A stretch of DNA of 64,000 bases, taken from Asanoa iriomotensis (GTDB lineage Bacteria > Actinomycetota > Actinomycetes > Mycobacteriales > Micromonosporaceae). The DNA lies in the NCBI RefSeq assembly GCF_016862515.1, contig NZ_BONC01000041.1:1-64000 (forward strand), written 5' to 3'. Of the stretch, positions 53,170-62,227 are shown piece after piece (position 1 is the first letter of the stretch; every line of letters starts with the position of its first letter). The position numbers were made by a program, and so were the translations under genes. Under the pieces are notes generated by a model, which was not told the DNA's origin, ran no database searches, and worked only from the letters and a program-made list of their open reading frames with translations.

Positions 53170-54783
53170 ATGCTCGTCTCCCCCGTTGGGAGGACTGGCA
53201 ACGCGCTCCGGGCGCCGATGCGGCGTACCCTCGCCGCCGCGGCGCTCGTCGCGGGCCTCGTCCTCCCGTCCCTGTTCGCGAGCGGCTCACCCGCCGGCGC
53301 GGCCGACCGACCCCCGACCCAGCCGCTGCCGGCCAACCTCGAGGCGATCCGCGCCGCCGAGGCGACCGCGCTCTACGGCTCACCCGGCATCCGACCCCTC
53401 GAAGAACGCCGCACCGCGCTGATCACCATGGGTGACAGCGAGATCTCCGGCGAGGGCGTCGGCAACTACGTCCCCGGCACGCATCAGGACGGCAACTGGT
53501 GCGACCGGTCGTACGACCAAGCGGTCTTCCGCACCGGCATCGCGTCGGACACCCAGTACAACGTCGCCTGCTCGGGTGCCACACCGTGGAACCTGATCGC
53601 CGGCGGCCCGGCACAGTGGAACGAGCTCAACCAGGGCGACAACCTGGCCATCAAGGCCCGCAACACGCGGATCAAGCTGATCTGGGTGGTCGCCGGGGCC
53701 AACGGCGACGGCACGATCCAGTTCGGACCGGTGGCCACCGACTGCGCCATCAAGCGGGTGTTCTTCCAGGGCAGCTGCTACCCGACCTACACGGACGTGT
53801 GGACGACCCGGGTCGAGGGTTCGCGGACGGCGGTCGAGGACGCGCTGCGCAGCATCCGCGCCACGATGACGGCCGCCGGCTACCTGGCCGCCGACTACGA
53901 GCTCGTGCTCCAGTCCTACCCGAGCCCGGCGAGCCCGGATGTCGAGGACAACCCGGACTTCCCCGGTTGGTACTCCGGTGGTTGCCTGCTCTACCTCGCC
54001 GACCAGGCGTTCGCTCGCAACAAGGCGGTGCCGCTGTTCGAGCGCGGGCTGCGCCAGGCCGCGGCCAACACCGGGACCCGCTACCTCGACGCCAGCCGGC
54101 TCTTCCACGGGCACGAGGTGTGCACCGACAACACCAGCGTGCGCGGGCTCTACATCGAGGTCGGGATCTGGAACGAGAACGCCGCCCGGCAGTCGTTCCA
54201 CCCGAACGCCCGAGGCCACGGCATGTTCGCCGAGTGCATGACGGCGTTCGTTTCGTCCGGCCTGCCGCAGGCGACCTGCGTCGACCCCGCGAGCACGGGC
54301 CGGGGCACGCTGATCAACGGGTTGCTGGAGTTCAAGCAACTGCGCAACGCGGGCACCGGCAAGTGCGTCGACGGCAAGGGCTACGACTCACGCAACAACA
54401 CGGTGCAGCAGTCGTACGCCTGCCATGGCGGCCGCAACCAGGGCTTCTGGTACGACCCGGCGCGGCAGTCGCTGCACAGCGAGCTGTCGCACGACCGTTG
54501 CCTGGACGTCTCGGGCGGCTCGCTGACCGCGAACACGGCGGTCAACATCTACAACTGCACGGGCGGCGGCAACCAGAAGTGGCTATTCGCCGGCAACCAG
54601 ATCAAGGCGGCCGGCAACACGGCGCTGTGCCTGGCGTTCGACAACCCGTTCCTGGGTACGCCGCGGTTGCGGCTGGCCACGTGCGGCTCGAGCACGCGGC
54701 AACAGTGGTCCTTCGAGTCCCGCAACTTCCCGAACCCGGTCGGCTACGGCCACGACGACTTCATCGGCAGCCGGGTGTACTGA
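53170..54783 (+). CDS. secreted SGNH hydrolase with ricin-type lectin domain
   Basis: This 537-residue secreted enzyme has a signal peptide (about 1-45), an SGNH/GDSL esterase domain (about 80-370) with catalytic Ser in TMGDSEISGEG and His in SFHPNARGHG, and a C-terminal beta-trefoil lectin (about 385-515) with QxW-type repeats NQKW and RQQW. It probably deacetylates or de-esterifies a polysaccharide. GGAAGGAG lies 7 bases before the ATG at 53170. Confidence 0.92.
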   Translation: MLVSPVGRTGNALRAPMRRTLAAAALVAGLVLPSLFASGSPAGAADRPPTQPLPANLEAIRAAEATALYGSPGIRPLEERRTALITMGDSEISGEGVGNYVPGTHQDGNWCDRSYDQAVFRTGIASDTQYNVACSGATPWNLIAGGPAQWNELNQGDNLAIKARNTRIKLIWVVAGANGDGTIQFGPVATDCAIKRVFFQGSCYPTYTDVWTTRVEGSRTAVEDALRSIRATMTAAGYLAADYELVLQSYPSPASPDVEDNPDFPGWYSGGCLLYLADQAFARNKAVPLFERGLRQAAANTGTRYLDASRLFHGHEVCTDNTSVRGLYIEVGIWNENAARQSFHPNARGHGMFAECMTAFVSSGLPQATCVDPASTGRGTLINGLLEFKQLRNAGTGKCVDGKGYDSRNNTVQQSYACHGGRNQGFWYDPARQSLHSELSHDRCLDVSGGSLTANTAVNIYNCTGGGNQKWLFAGNQIKAAGNTALCLAFDNPFLGTPRLRLATCGSSTRQQWSFESRNFPNPVGYGHDDFIGSRVY

Positions 54784-54789
54784 GTGGTT

Positions 54790-54817
54790 GTGATGGGGGC
54801 CCGCCGGCCCCCATCAC
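54790..54817. terminator. bidirectional terminator between esterase and lipoprotein genes
   Basis: A perfect 12-bp stem (54790-54801 with 54806-54817) and a 4-base loop lie between convergent stops. Confidence 0.8.
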
Positions 54818-54819
54818 GC

Positions 54820-55404
54820 CTACTTCTCGCGGGGAATGACCACGAGCCGCGCGACGCCGCCGTCACCGCTCTTGGTGCCGGCCACCCCGACCTGGTCACC
54901 GACCGCGACCTGCGCGGGCTGGATGGTGCTGCGCCGCTCGACCACCCGCAGATCGTCGGCGAACGACCAGCTGATCGTGAACCCGTCGGTGCTCTTGACG
55001 GTGATCGAGTCACCATCGACGGCGGTCACCTGCCCGCGCTGCACGAGCACGGTCTGCGTGCCGCCGTCCTTGGTCCGCACCACGGCTTCGCCGTGGAGGG
55101 TGTTCTTCCGCAGCATGACGCGAGCCTTGCGCCGCTCACCGCGGTCCCGGTCCTTCTCGGTGGCGCCAGGTGACGCACTAGGCGCGGCCTTGGCCTGAGC
55201 CATCTGCGCCATCTCCGCCGGCGTGATCTCGTTGGGGTCAAACCCCATCGCGGCCAGCGCCTGCCCCTCGATCCCCATCCCGGCCGACACCTCGACACCC
55301 GCATCGTCCCCGACGGCCGGCAACCCGCCGCCGGCGGCGGCGCACCCCGTCAGGCCGAGCCCGACGACCGCGGCCAACCCGACTCCCGCAAGCCAACGCC
55401 TCAT
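54820..55404 (-). CDS. lipoprotein, DUF5666-like
   Basis: This 194-residue lipoprotein has lipobox LTGC (18-21), a disordered Ala/Ser/Lys/Arg-rich middle and a C-terminal OB-like beta domain of about 95 residues (KNTLHGEAVVRTKDG, VTAVDGDSITVKSTDG). It follows a response regulator and a sensor kinase on the same strand and may be their target or an input component. Function unknown. Confidence 0.78.
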   Translation of the reverse strand: MRRWLAGVGLAAVVGLGLTGCAAAGGGLPAVGDDAGVEVSAGMGIEGQALAAMGFDPNEITPAEMAQMAQAKAAPSASPGATEKDRDRGERRKARVMLRKNTLHGEAVVRTKDGGTQTVLVQRGQVTAVDGDSITVKSTDGFTISWSFADDLRVVERRSTIQPAQVAVGDQVGVAGTKSGDGGVARLVVIPREK

Positions 55405-55465
55405 GGTCTCCCTCTCCCTCGTGCGCTTCCGGGGACCACGATGCGCGCCGCGCGCGTGGGGTCGG

Positions 55466-56827
55466 TCAGGCCAAGGTAAGAGCTTCGTAAGGCTGTCGAG
55501 GCAGCGCGATGGTGAAGCGGGCGCCGCCTTCCGGGGCGTGGCCTGCCTCGATGTGGCCGCCCAGGCGGCGGACCAGGCCGTGGACCAGGGCCAGGCCCAG
55601 GCCGCTGCCGCCCTTTCGGACGCCCTCGTAGCGTTGCCGCAACGCGCCGCGTTCGAAGACCACGCGCAGGTCGTCGTCCGTGAAGCCCGGGCCGCCGTCG
55701 CGGACCTCCAGGAGGGACGCGCCCGCCGCGTCCGGGCGGGTGGCCAGCACGATCGGGGCGCCCGACGGGACGATCCGCAGGGCGTTCTCCAGCAGGCCGT
55801 CGAGGATCTGGCGGGTGCGGCCCGGGTCCGTGAACGCCGGCACCGGGAACGGTGGTGCCTCCACCACCAGGGACACGCCGGCCGCCGCGCAGCGTGGGCG
55901 CCAGGTGTTGGCCGTTTCGGCCACCATCGCCGTCAGGTCGACCGGCAGTGGGGTCAGGGGGAAGTCGACCGCGTCCAGGCGGGCCAGGGCCAGTAGGTCC
56001 GTGACCAGGCGGTCCAGGCGTTCCGCCTCCGCCAGCACCGTGCGGCCCGCTCGGGCGGCGCCGTCGCCGTCGATGACGCCGTCCGACAGCGCCTCGGCGT
56101 AGCCGCGGATCGTCGTCAGCGGGGTGCGTAGCTCGTGCGAGACCGACAGCAGGAAGTCGCGTTGCCGACCCTCGCTCGTCGACAGCGCCTCGGACAGGCC
56201 GTTGAGGGCGTGCGCCAGTGACTCGACCTCCTCCGGCGACTCGACCGGCACCCGGACGTCGCGTTCGCCGCCGCGCAGGCGGCGGGCGGCCGCGGCCGCC
56301 ACCCGGATCGGGCGGGCCAGGCGGCTGCCCAGCAGGACGCCCGCCAGCACGCCCGCCGCGAGGCCCGCCAGGAGGGCCAGCCAGAGGTTCTGGCCGACAT
56401 CCCGCCAGATGCCCGTGGCCCGTGGGTGGGTCAGCACCACCGCGTTGCCGTTGTTGTTGATCGGGCGAACTTCCACAAGGGACGGCACGCCACCGACCAG
56501 GCCGCGGCCCGAGAACTCCTGCCCGGCCGCCGCGCGGGCCACCACCGCGGGCGGCAGGCCCGGCTGGTCCGCCACGCCGCGGCGCACCATGAACAGCGAG
56601 ATGTCGCGCTCCCGCAGCACGTCCAGCAGCTTCTTGTCGCCGGCCGGGCGCGGCGTGGCCCGCAACGCCGTCGCCACCACCGTCGCCTCCGCGGCCAGCG
56701 AGTCCCGGGTGCGCGCCTCGACCGCCCGGGACGCGAGCGGGATCGCCACCAGCGCGGTCACCAGCACCGCGACCGCCGCCACCGCGCAGCCGACCAGGGC
56801 CGCGCGCGCCGTCAGGGTTCTAGGCAT
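55466..56827 (-). CDS. two-component sensor histidine kinase
   Basis: This 453-residue kinase has an N-terminal helix (about 10-35), an extracytoplasmic region to about 145, a second helix, a HAMP domain, the phospho-acceptor HisKA motif SVSHELRTPLTTIRG and an ATPase domain with N-box LLENAL and G-boxes DGGPGF and GGSGLGLALV. Its start overlaps the stop of the response regulator by 8 bases. Confidence 0.94.
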   Translation of the reverse strand: MPRTLTARAALVGCAVAAVAVLVTALVAIPLASRAVEARTRDSLAAEATVVATALRATPRPAGDKKLLDVLRERDISLFMVRRGVADQPGLPPAVVARAAAGQEFSGRGLVGGVPSLVEVRPINNNGNAVVLTHPRATGIWRDVGQNLWLALLAGLAAGVLAGVLLGSRLARPIRVAAAAARRLRGGERDVRVPVESPEEVESLAHALNGLSEALSTSEGRQRDFLLSVSHELRTPLTTIRGYAEALSDGVIDGDGAARAGRTVLAEAERLDRLVTDLLALARLDAVDFPLTPLPVDLTAMVAETANTWRPRCAAAGVSLVVEAPPFPVPAFTDPGRTRQILDGLLENALRIVPSGAPIVLATRPDAAGASLLEVRDGGPGFTDDDLRVVFERGALRQRYEGVRKGGSGLGLALVHGLVRRLGGHIEAGHAPEGGARFTIALPRQPYEALTLA

Positions 56828-57503
56828 CGATCGCGTACCCGACGCCGCGGTGGGTGCGGATCAGCGCACCGGCCGAACCCAGCTTGCCGCGCACCTGGGC
56901 GATATGCACGTCGACCGTACGCGTGCCCGAATGCGACGCGTACCCCCAGACCGCGGCCAGCAGCTCCTCCCGGGTGAACACCCGGCCAGGGCGCCCGACC
57001 AGGTGCGCCAGCAGGTCGAACTCCGTAGAGGTGAGCTGGACCGGCACGTCGAGCACCGTCACGCTGCGCCGGCCCGGGTCCAGGGTCAGCGGGCCAAGGC
57101 TGCGCGGCCGGTCGGCGGCAGCCGCCACCCCGCCGTCGGCGCGGCGCAGCACCGCCCGCAGCCGGGCCACCAGCTCGCGCGGCGAGAACGGCTTGGTGAT
57201 GTAGTCATCCGCCCCCAGCTCGAGGCCGACGATCCGGTCGACCTCGTCGTCGCGGGCGGTCAGGAAGATGACGGGGGTCCAGTCGCCGGCCTCGCGGAGC
57301 CGGCGGCAGATCTCGGTGCCGGACATGCCCGGCAGGGCGATGTCCAGCACGCTGGCGACCGGACGGAGCCGGCGGGCCGCGGCCAGCCCGGCCTCGCCGT
57401 CGTGCTCGACGTGCACGCCGAAGCCGTCGCGGCTCAGATAGAGCCGGACCAGATCCGCGATCGCCCGCTCGTCCTCGACGACGAGCACCAGGCCGTCAGC
57501 CAC
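56820..57503 (-). CDS. OmpR family response regulator
   Basis: This 227-residue regulator has a receiver domain with LVVEDE, phospho-accepting Asp in VLDIALPGMSG, Thr in FLTARDD and Lys in ITKPFSP, and a C-terminal OmpR-type winged helix (LTSTEFDLLAHL, TVDVHIAQVRGKLG). The GTG at 57503 fits the family start. It is co-transcribed with the kinase that follows. Confidence 0.94.
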   Translation of the reverse strand: MADGLVLVVEDERAIADLVRLYLSRDGFGVHVEHDGEAGLAAARRLRPVASVLDIALPGMSGTEICRRLREAGDWTPVIFLTARDDEVDRIVGLELGADDYITKPFSPRELVARLRAVLRRADGGVAAAADRPRSLGPLTLDPGRRSVTVLDVPVQLTSTEFDLLAHLVGRPGRVFTREELLAAVWGYASHSGTRTVDVHIAQVRGKLGSAGALIRTHRGVGYAIDA

Positions 57504-57549
57504 CGGCCCATCATGGCCGACGCCCGCACCGGGTTGTGTAAGAGGACTG

Positions 57550-58110
57550 TTAGAACGCCACCGCAACGGCCCGGCGCGAGCGTCCCAGGGTCTCCCAGGC
57601 CGCGGTGTCCCGGCGCAGGGCGTCCCGGGTGGCGGCCGGGGCACGATCCCCGGCCGCCGCGCCGGCTCCCGCGCGTGCTGCGCGCGGGCGGAAGACGTGG
57701 CTGAGCAGCGCGTCCAGGTGCCACACCTGCTTGGGGTGGCCGACCCGGATCCAGAATCGCTCCCGGACCCCATCGACGGCAGTGGCCGCCAGCTCAACCG
57801 CGGACAGCCGCGGATCGGGGTTCCACGTCACGTTGCCCAGGTGGCCCAGTTCGGTGTTCAGATGCAGCCGGAGGCGGTGGAGCATCCGAGACTCGTGGGT
57901 CACGACCAGGCGGCGATACGTCAACAGCAGCAGGTACTCGCCCTGCGTGGGCCGATCGGCGCGATTGCAGCGGGCGACCAGCGCGGCGGCGTCGTCAGCG
58001 GCGACACACCGCCGGAAAACCGGCATGTGCCGGCTGACGGTCGGGATGGCCACGCCGGCTTCTGCGGCGGCGGGCAGGAACGTACGGGAGAAGACGTCCA
58101 TGCCCTTCAC
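57550..58110 (-). CDS. hypothetical protein with a PH-like domain
   Basis: I do not recognise this 186-residue protein with certainty. Residues about 55-110 (GEYLLLLTYRRLVVTHESRML, then a strand region) look like a bacterial PH-like beta domain; the C-terminal 50 residues are Ala/Arg-rich. No signal peptide is seen. It lies 46 bases upstream of the response regulator on the same strand and may be in the same operon. Start may be GTG at 58110 or ATG at 58101. Confidence 0.65.
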   Translation of the reverse strand: MKGMDVFSRTFLPAAAEAGVAIPTVSRHMPVFRRCVAADDAAALVARCNRADRPTQGEYLLLLTYRRLVVTHESRMLHRLRLHLNTELGHLGNVTWNPDPRLSAVELAATAVDGVRERFWIRVGHPKQVWHLDALLSHVFRPRAARAGAGAAAGDRAPAATRDALRRDTAAWETLGRSRRAVAVAF

Positions 58111-58167
58111 AACGATGCGTCTCGTTGGCGGGACGCGGCCTGCCCTGTGCCGAGTTCTTTAAACCTC

Positions 58168-58190
58168 CATTAGGATCATTTACCCTAACG
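58168..58190. promoter_or_regulatory. imperfect inverted repeat near the thiolase end
   Basis: CATTAGG and CCTAACG (7-bp arms, one mismatch, 9-base spacer) lie in an AT-rich patch just before the minus-strand thiolase stop and upstream of the hypothetical gene. It may be an operator. Confidence 0.3.
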
Positions 58191-58193
58191 GGA

Positions 58194-59366
58194 TTAAAGC
58201 GACTCGACGATCGTCGCGTTGGCCATGCCGCCGCCCTCGCACATGGTTTGCAGGCCGTAGCGGATGCCGTTGTCCCGCATGTGATGCAGCATCGTCGTCA
58301 TGATCCGGGCGCCCGAGCCGCCGAGCGGGTGACCGAGCGCGATCGCGCCGCCGCGCGGGTTCAACCGGGCCGGGTCGGCTTCGGTCTCCGTCAGCCACGC
58401 CAGAGGCACCGGCGCGAACGCCTCGTTGACCTCGTACACGCCGATCTCCTCGATGCCCAGCCCCGCGCGGCGCAACACCTTGGCCGTGGCCGGGATCGGC
58501 GCGGTCAGCATCACGACCGGGTCGTCGGCCGCGACCACCGCGGTGTGGATCCGGGCCAACGGGCGCAGGCCGTGCGCGGCCGCCCACTCGCTGGTGGTCA
58601 CCGCGAGCGCGGCGGCGCCGTCGGAGATCTGCGACGCTGAGCCCGCGGTCACCACCCCGTCGGCGCGGAACGGCGTCTTCAACTCGCCCAGCGCCGCCAG
58701 CGACGTGTCGCGCCGGACGCCCTCGTCGACGGCCACCTTCCCGCCGTCGGCGGTGGCCACCGGCGCGATCTCCGCGTCGAACAGCCCGGCGTCCTGGGCG
58801 GCAGCCGCTTTCTGGTGACTGGCCAGCGCGTACTCGTCCAGGTGGCCCCGGTCGAAGCCCCACCGCGCGGCCATCATCTCGGCGCCGACGCCCTGGCTGA
58901 ACGGCACCGGGTCGTCGGCCGCGAAGCCCTCGTGGTCACGGTAGCGGGCCCGCACCTGGTCGCCGAACGCGTTGCCCTCGCCGATGCTGGAGCCCATCGG
59001 CACCCGGCTCATCGACTCGACCCCGCCGGCGACCACCAGGTCGCTCTGGCCCGCGATGACGGCCGCCGCCGCGAAGTGGATCGCCTGCTGGCTCGAGCCG
59101 CACTGCCGGTCGAGCGTGGTGCCGGGCACCGACTCGGGCCAGCCGGCGGCGAGCACCGCGCCCCGCGCGACGTTCCACGACTGGTCGCCGACCTGCGACA
59201 CGCAACCCCAGACCACGTCGTCGACCTCGGCCGGGTCCAGGGCGAGCCGCTCGGCCAGCGCACGCAGGGCATGCGCCGAAAGATCAACCGGGTGTACGCC
59301 CGTCAGGCCGCCGTTGCGCCGCCCGACCGGAGTTCTGACCGCACCGACGATGACCGCGTCCCGCAT
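58194..59366 (-). CDS. acetyl-CoA acyltransferase (thiolase)
   Basis: This 390-residue enzyme has the catalytic Cys in LDRQCGSSQQ, the NEAFA motif, the His in GHPLGGSG and the C-terminal Cys in MCEGGGMANA. It cleaves or forms acyl-CoA thioesters in fatty-acid degradation or acetoacetyl-CoA synthesis. GGGGAG lies 5 bases before the ATG. No other beta-oxidation genes are adjacent. Confidence 0.95.
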   Translation of the reverse strand: MRDAVIVGAVRTPVGRRNGGLTGVHPVDLSAHALRALAERLALDPAEVDDVVWGCVSQVGDQSWNVARGAVLAAGWPESVPGTTLDRQCGSSQQAIHFAAAAVIAGQSDLVVAGGVESMSRVPMGSSIGEGNAFGDQVRARYRDHEGFAADDPVPFSQGVGAEMMAARWGFDRGHLDEYALASHQKAAAAQDAGLFDAEIAPVATADGGKVAVDEGVRRDTSLAALGELKTPFRADGVVTAGSASQISDGAAALAVTTSEWAAAHGLRPLARIHTAVVAADDPVVMLTAPIPATAKVLRRAGLGIEEIGVYEVNEAFAPVPLAWLTETEADPARLNPRGGAIALGHPLGGSGARIMTTMLHHMRDNGIRYGLQTMCEGGGMANATIVESL

Positions 59367-59442
59367 GATTACTCCCCGGTAACGTGAGCTTTGACCGAAT
59401 CCTACGTCGTGCGGCGGCCCGCCCGGCTGGGATGCTTGTTCG

Positions 59443-59850
59443 GTGACCTCGCACTGGCGGATCCCACCGGCCCTGCCCACGCTGAAGCTCGTCGGCGCCG
59501 TCCTGCTGCTGGTGCTGGCCGCGCTGTTCGCCACCGACACGGTCGCCCTGGCCGTGGCGGTCGTCGCGGCGGCGGTGCTGGTCGTCTGGGGCTTCCGTGA
59601 CCTGCTGGCCCCGGTGCGGCTGGCCGCCGACGAGACCGGGTTGACCGTGCGCACCGGCTTCGCCGGCCGGCGGCACATCCCCTGGTCGGCGGTGGAGCGG
59701 ATCGCGGTCGACGAGCGGTCGCACGCGGGCGTGCGCAGCGAGACCCTGGAGATCGACACCGGCGACGCGCTGCACGTGTTCAGCAAGCACGACCTGGGCG
59801 CGCCGCCGGAAGAGGTGGCCGCCGCGCTGAACGCGGCCGCTAAGCGGTGA
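59443..59850 (+). CDS. membrane-anchored PH-domain protein
   Basis: This 135-residue protein has two hydrophobic helices near the N-terminus (about 15-60), then a PH-like domain with LAADETGLTVRTGFAGRRHIPW and the conserved IPWSAVERI segment. The stop overlaps the converging rhomboid gene by 11 bases. The exact role of such actinobacterial PH proteins is unknown. Confidence 0.82.
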   Translation: MTSHWRIPPALPTLKLVGAVLLLVLAALFATDTVALAVAVVAAAVLVVWGFRDLLAPVRLAADETGLTVRTGFAGRRHIPWSAVERIAVDERSHAGVRSETLEIDTGDALHVFSKHDLGAPPEEVAAALNAAAKR

Positions 59851-60754
59851 CGCTCGCGACCTTGGCGAGGGTGATGCCGACCAGCGCGACCAGCACGATC
59901 GCGCAACCCACGGCCTGGATCACCGTGCGCCGGTCGCGCGGTGCGTAAGCGAGGATCGCCGCGACCAGCGCTCCGGTGACCAGGCCACCGACGTGGCCCG
60001 CCCACGAGACGCCCGGCAGCGTGAACGTGATGACAAGGTTGATCACCAGCACGACGAGGATCTGCCGCGTGTCGCCACCGAGCCGCCTGGCGATCACGAA
60101 GAACGCCGCGAACAGGCCGAAGATGGCTGTCGAGGCGCCGGCGCTCGTCGCGTTCGGGTTGATGAGGAGCGCCGCGACGTTGCCACCGATGCCGGCCAGC
60201 AGGTAGAGCGCCGCGAACCGGAACCGGCCGAGCGCGGCCTCGAGCGGGCGGCCCACCGTCCACAGGGCCCACATGTTGAACAGCAGGTGGATGATCCCGT
60301 AGTGGATGAACATCGCCGTGACGAGGCGGTAGTAGCCACCGTCGTAGACGCCGGTGTAGACGACGACGCCTTGGTTTGTGTTCCAGCCGAACGACGGGCC
60401 GAACACGCCGCCGGCCAACTGCCACTGCGTCAGCTGACCGAACAGGCCGCCGTTGGGAAGCAGGGTGTCGGCACCGTATAGCGCGACGCCGATCAGCGCC
60501 GCGATGACGTTGAGCCCGATCAGCGTCTTGGTCACCACACCGTCGCGGCCGGCGACACTGCCGCCAAAGGCAGTGCGCGCCGACCGCTGGGTCCGGCGTC
60601 CTTCGGCGACGCACTCCGGGCACTGGTGCCCGACCGAGGCGTCGCGCATACAATCCGGGCATATTGGGCGCTCGCATCGCGTGCAGCGCACCCAGGTCTC
60701 CCGCGACGGGTGCCGATAGCAGACCGGCGCTGCCGTCGGGGGCGATTCACTCAT
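59840..60754 (-). CDS. rhomboid intramembrane serine protease with N-terminal zinc-binding domain
   Basis: This 304-residue protein begins with a Cys/His cluster (C12, H15, C24, C27, C32, C35 and further) like a B-box zinc finger, then six to seven helices with the catalytic Ser in AGASTAIFG and the His in WAGHVGGL, the rhomboid dyad. It cleaves other membrane proteins within the bilayer. The first helix and the LFNMWALW motif are also family marks. Confidence 0.92.
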   Translation of the reverse strand: MSESPPTAAPVCYRHPSRETWVRCTRCERPICPDCMRDASVGHQCPECVAEGRRTQRSARTAFGGSVAGRDGVVTKTLIGLNVIAALIGVALYGADTLLPNGGLFGQLTQWQLAGGVFGPSFGWNTNQGVVVYTGVYDGGYYRLVTAMFIHYGIIHLLFNMWALWTVGRPLEAALGRFRFAALYLLAGIGGNVAALLINPNATSAGASTAIFGLFAAFFVIARRLGGDTRQILVVLVINLVITFTLPGVSWAGHVGGLVTGALVAAILAYAPRDRRTVIQAVGCAIVLVALVGITLAKVASVTA

Positions 60755-60781
60755 GCCAAGAAAGGTACCTGGCTCCGTCGA

Positions 60782-61312
60782 TCAGCCGTTTACCCGCTGG
60801 ATCTCGACGCGCTCGATGACCACGTCCTCCAGCGGACGGTCGCCGTGGTTGGTCGGCGTGTTCGCGATCGCGTCGACGACCTTGGCCGAGTCCTGGTCGG
60901 CGACCTGGCCGAAGATCGTGTGGCGGTTGTTCAGGTGCGGCGTCTGGCCGACCGTGATGAAGAACTGCGAGCCGTTGGTGCCCGGGCCCGCGTTGGCCAT
61001 CGCCAGCAGGTACGGGCGGTCGAAACGCAGCTCCGGGTGGAACTCGTCGGCGAACTCGTAGCCCGGGCCGCCGCGACCGGTGCCGGTCGGGTCGCCCATC
61101 TGGATCATGAAGCCCGAGATCACCCGGTGCGAGATGGTGCCGTCGTAGTAGGGCCCGTTGCCCTTCTGCCCGGTGCGCGGGTCCACGTAGTCGCGGGTGC
61201 CCTCTGCGAGCTCCACGAAGTTCTGCACCGTCTTCGGCGCGTGGTTCGGGAACAGCTCCAGGCGGATCGGGCCGCGGTTCGTATGCAGGGTGGCGTAAAG
61301 GGTCTCGGCCAC
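60782..61312 (-). CDS. cyclophilin-type peptidyl-prolyl isomerase
   Basis: This 176-residue cytosolic enzyme has the family motifs PNHAPKTVQNFVELA, FMIQMGDPTGTGRGGPGY and LAMANAGPGTNGSQFFI with the expected Arg, Phe and Gln/Trp-pocket residues. It isomerises proline bonds during folding. GAGGAG lies 5 bases before the GTG at 61312. Confidence 0.95.
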   Translation of the reverse strand: MAETLYATLHTNRGPIRLELFPNHAPKTVQNFVELAEGTRDYVDPRTGQKGNGPYYDGTISHRVISGFMIQMGDPTGTGRGGPGYEFADEFHPELRFDRPYLLAMANAGPGTNGSQFFITVGQTPHLNNRHTIFGQVADQDSAKVVDAIANTPTNHGDRPLEDVVIERVEIQRVNG

Positions 61313-61433
61313 GGGTACTCCTCCGTCGTCGGTGAGTTTCAGTTCGATCCTCCCATGTGCCCGTTCCGGCAATGCGGACACGTCCAAAGGTGGAGGATGC
61401 AGGAGGAACTACGCCCAGGAAGGTGGGGGTCTG

Positions 61434-62141
61434 GTGTTTGGTATCCGACGGAGAACTCGCGCTGAGTTGGTCCGAACCGAGCTCGGCGACAGCCTCGAGC
61501 ACTTGAAGGCCGCCGCCGGCCACGCGGCCGGCGGGGTCAGCACGGCGGTCCGGCCGCGGGTCGAGTCCGCCCGCGATTTCGTGATCCCGTCGGCTGCCCG
61601 GGTCCGCGATGCGGCCGGCACCGGCTGGGAGTCGACCCGCAGTGGCTGGGAGTCGACGCGGACGTCGGTCCGGCCGCTCGCCTCGGCCGCGGGTCACCGC
61701 ACGCGCGACGCCGCGAAGGCGGTGCGCAGGCCGAGCCGGGGCAACGGCCGGCGCGCCGACAAGGCGGTCGACGCCGGTGCGAGCAGCCGCAGGTGGCCGA
61801 TCGTGGCCGCGATCCTGGTCGCCGGCGCCGCGTTCGGCGCCGCGGCGGTCATGCGCCGGCGCCGGCAGCAGCAGTGGGACGAGTACGACCCGAGCAAGTC
61901 GCTGGACTCGGCCCGCCAGGGCGCGTCGGGCGGCGGCCGGGGCCACAGCCACGGCCGGATCGGTGACGCCGCCGACGCCGCCCGGTCCTCGGTGAAGAGC
62001 GCGGCCGCGACCGCCAAGAGCGCCGCCACCTCGGCCCGCAGCCGGGCCGGCGAGCGCTTCTCGTCAACCGGGCAACCGCCGCAGAGCACGGACCCGACGG
62101 CCAGCAGCGAGCACATGAACTCACCCAACGGCCGCAGCTGA
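61434..62141 (+). CDS. small membrane protein, Arg/Ala/Ser-rich (DUF5324-like)
   Basis: This 235-residue protein has an Arg-rich N-terminal region, repeats of the GWESTRSGWESTRTS type (about 65-80), one hydrophobic helix at about 122-140 and a Ser/Ala/Lys-rich tail. It resembles actinobacterial DUF5324-type proteins of unknown role, possibly envelope or nucleoid-associated. GTG at 61434 follows GGTGGGGG. Confidence 0.7.
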   Translation: MFGIRRRTRAELVRTELGDSLEHLKAAAGHAAGGVSTAVRPRVESARDFVIPSAARVRDAAGTGWESTRSGWESTRTSVRPLASAAGHRTRDAAKAVRRPSRGNGRRADKAVDAGASSRRWPIVAAILVAGAAFGAAAVMRRRRQQQWDEYDPSKSLDSARQGASGGGRGHSHGRIGDAADAARSSVKSAAATAKSAATSARSRAGERFSSTGQPPQSTDPTASSEHMNSPNGRS

Positions 62142-62147
62142 AAGCAC

Positions 62148-62227
62148 AAGGAACGGTCCGTTATTAACACTCGGTGTTAGTAACGGACCGTTCCTATGCG
62201 GAAAGCGTTAAGAACGGACCGTTCCTT
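62148..62227. repeat. cluster of three AACGGACCGTTCC elements
   Basis: Two inverted copies (62149-62170 and 62174-62195) form a 22-bp stem with one mismatch and a 3-base loop; a third copy lies at 62213-62227 and overlaps the CorA stop. It looks like a REP-type intergenic element and may also terminate both genes. Confidence 0.75.
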
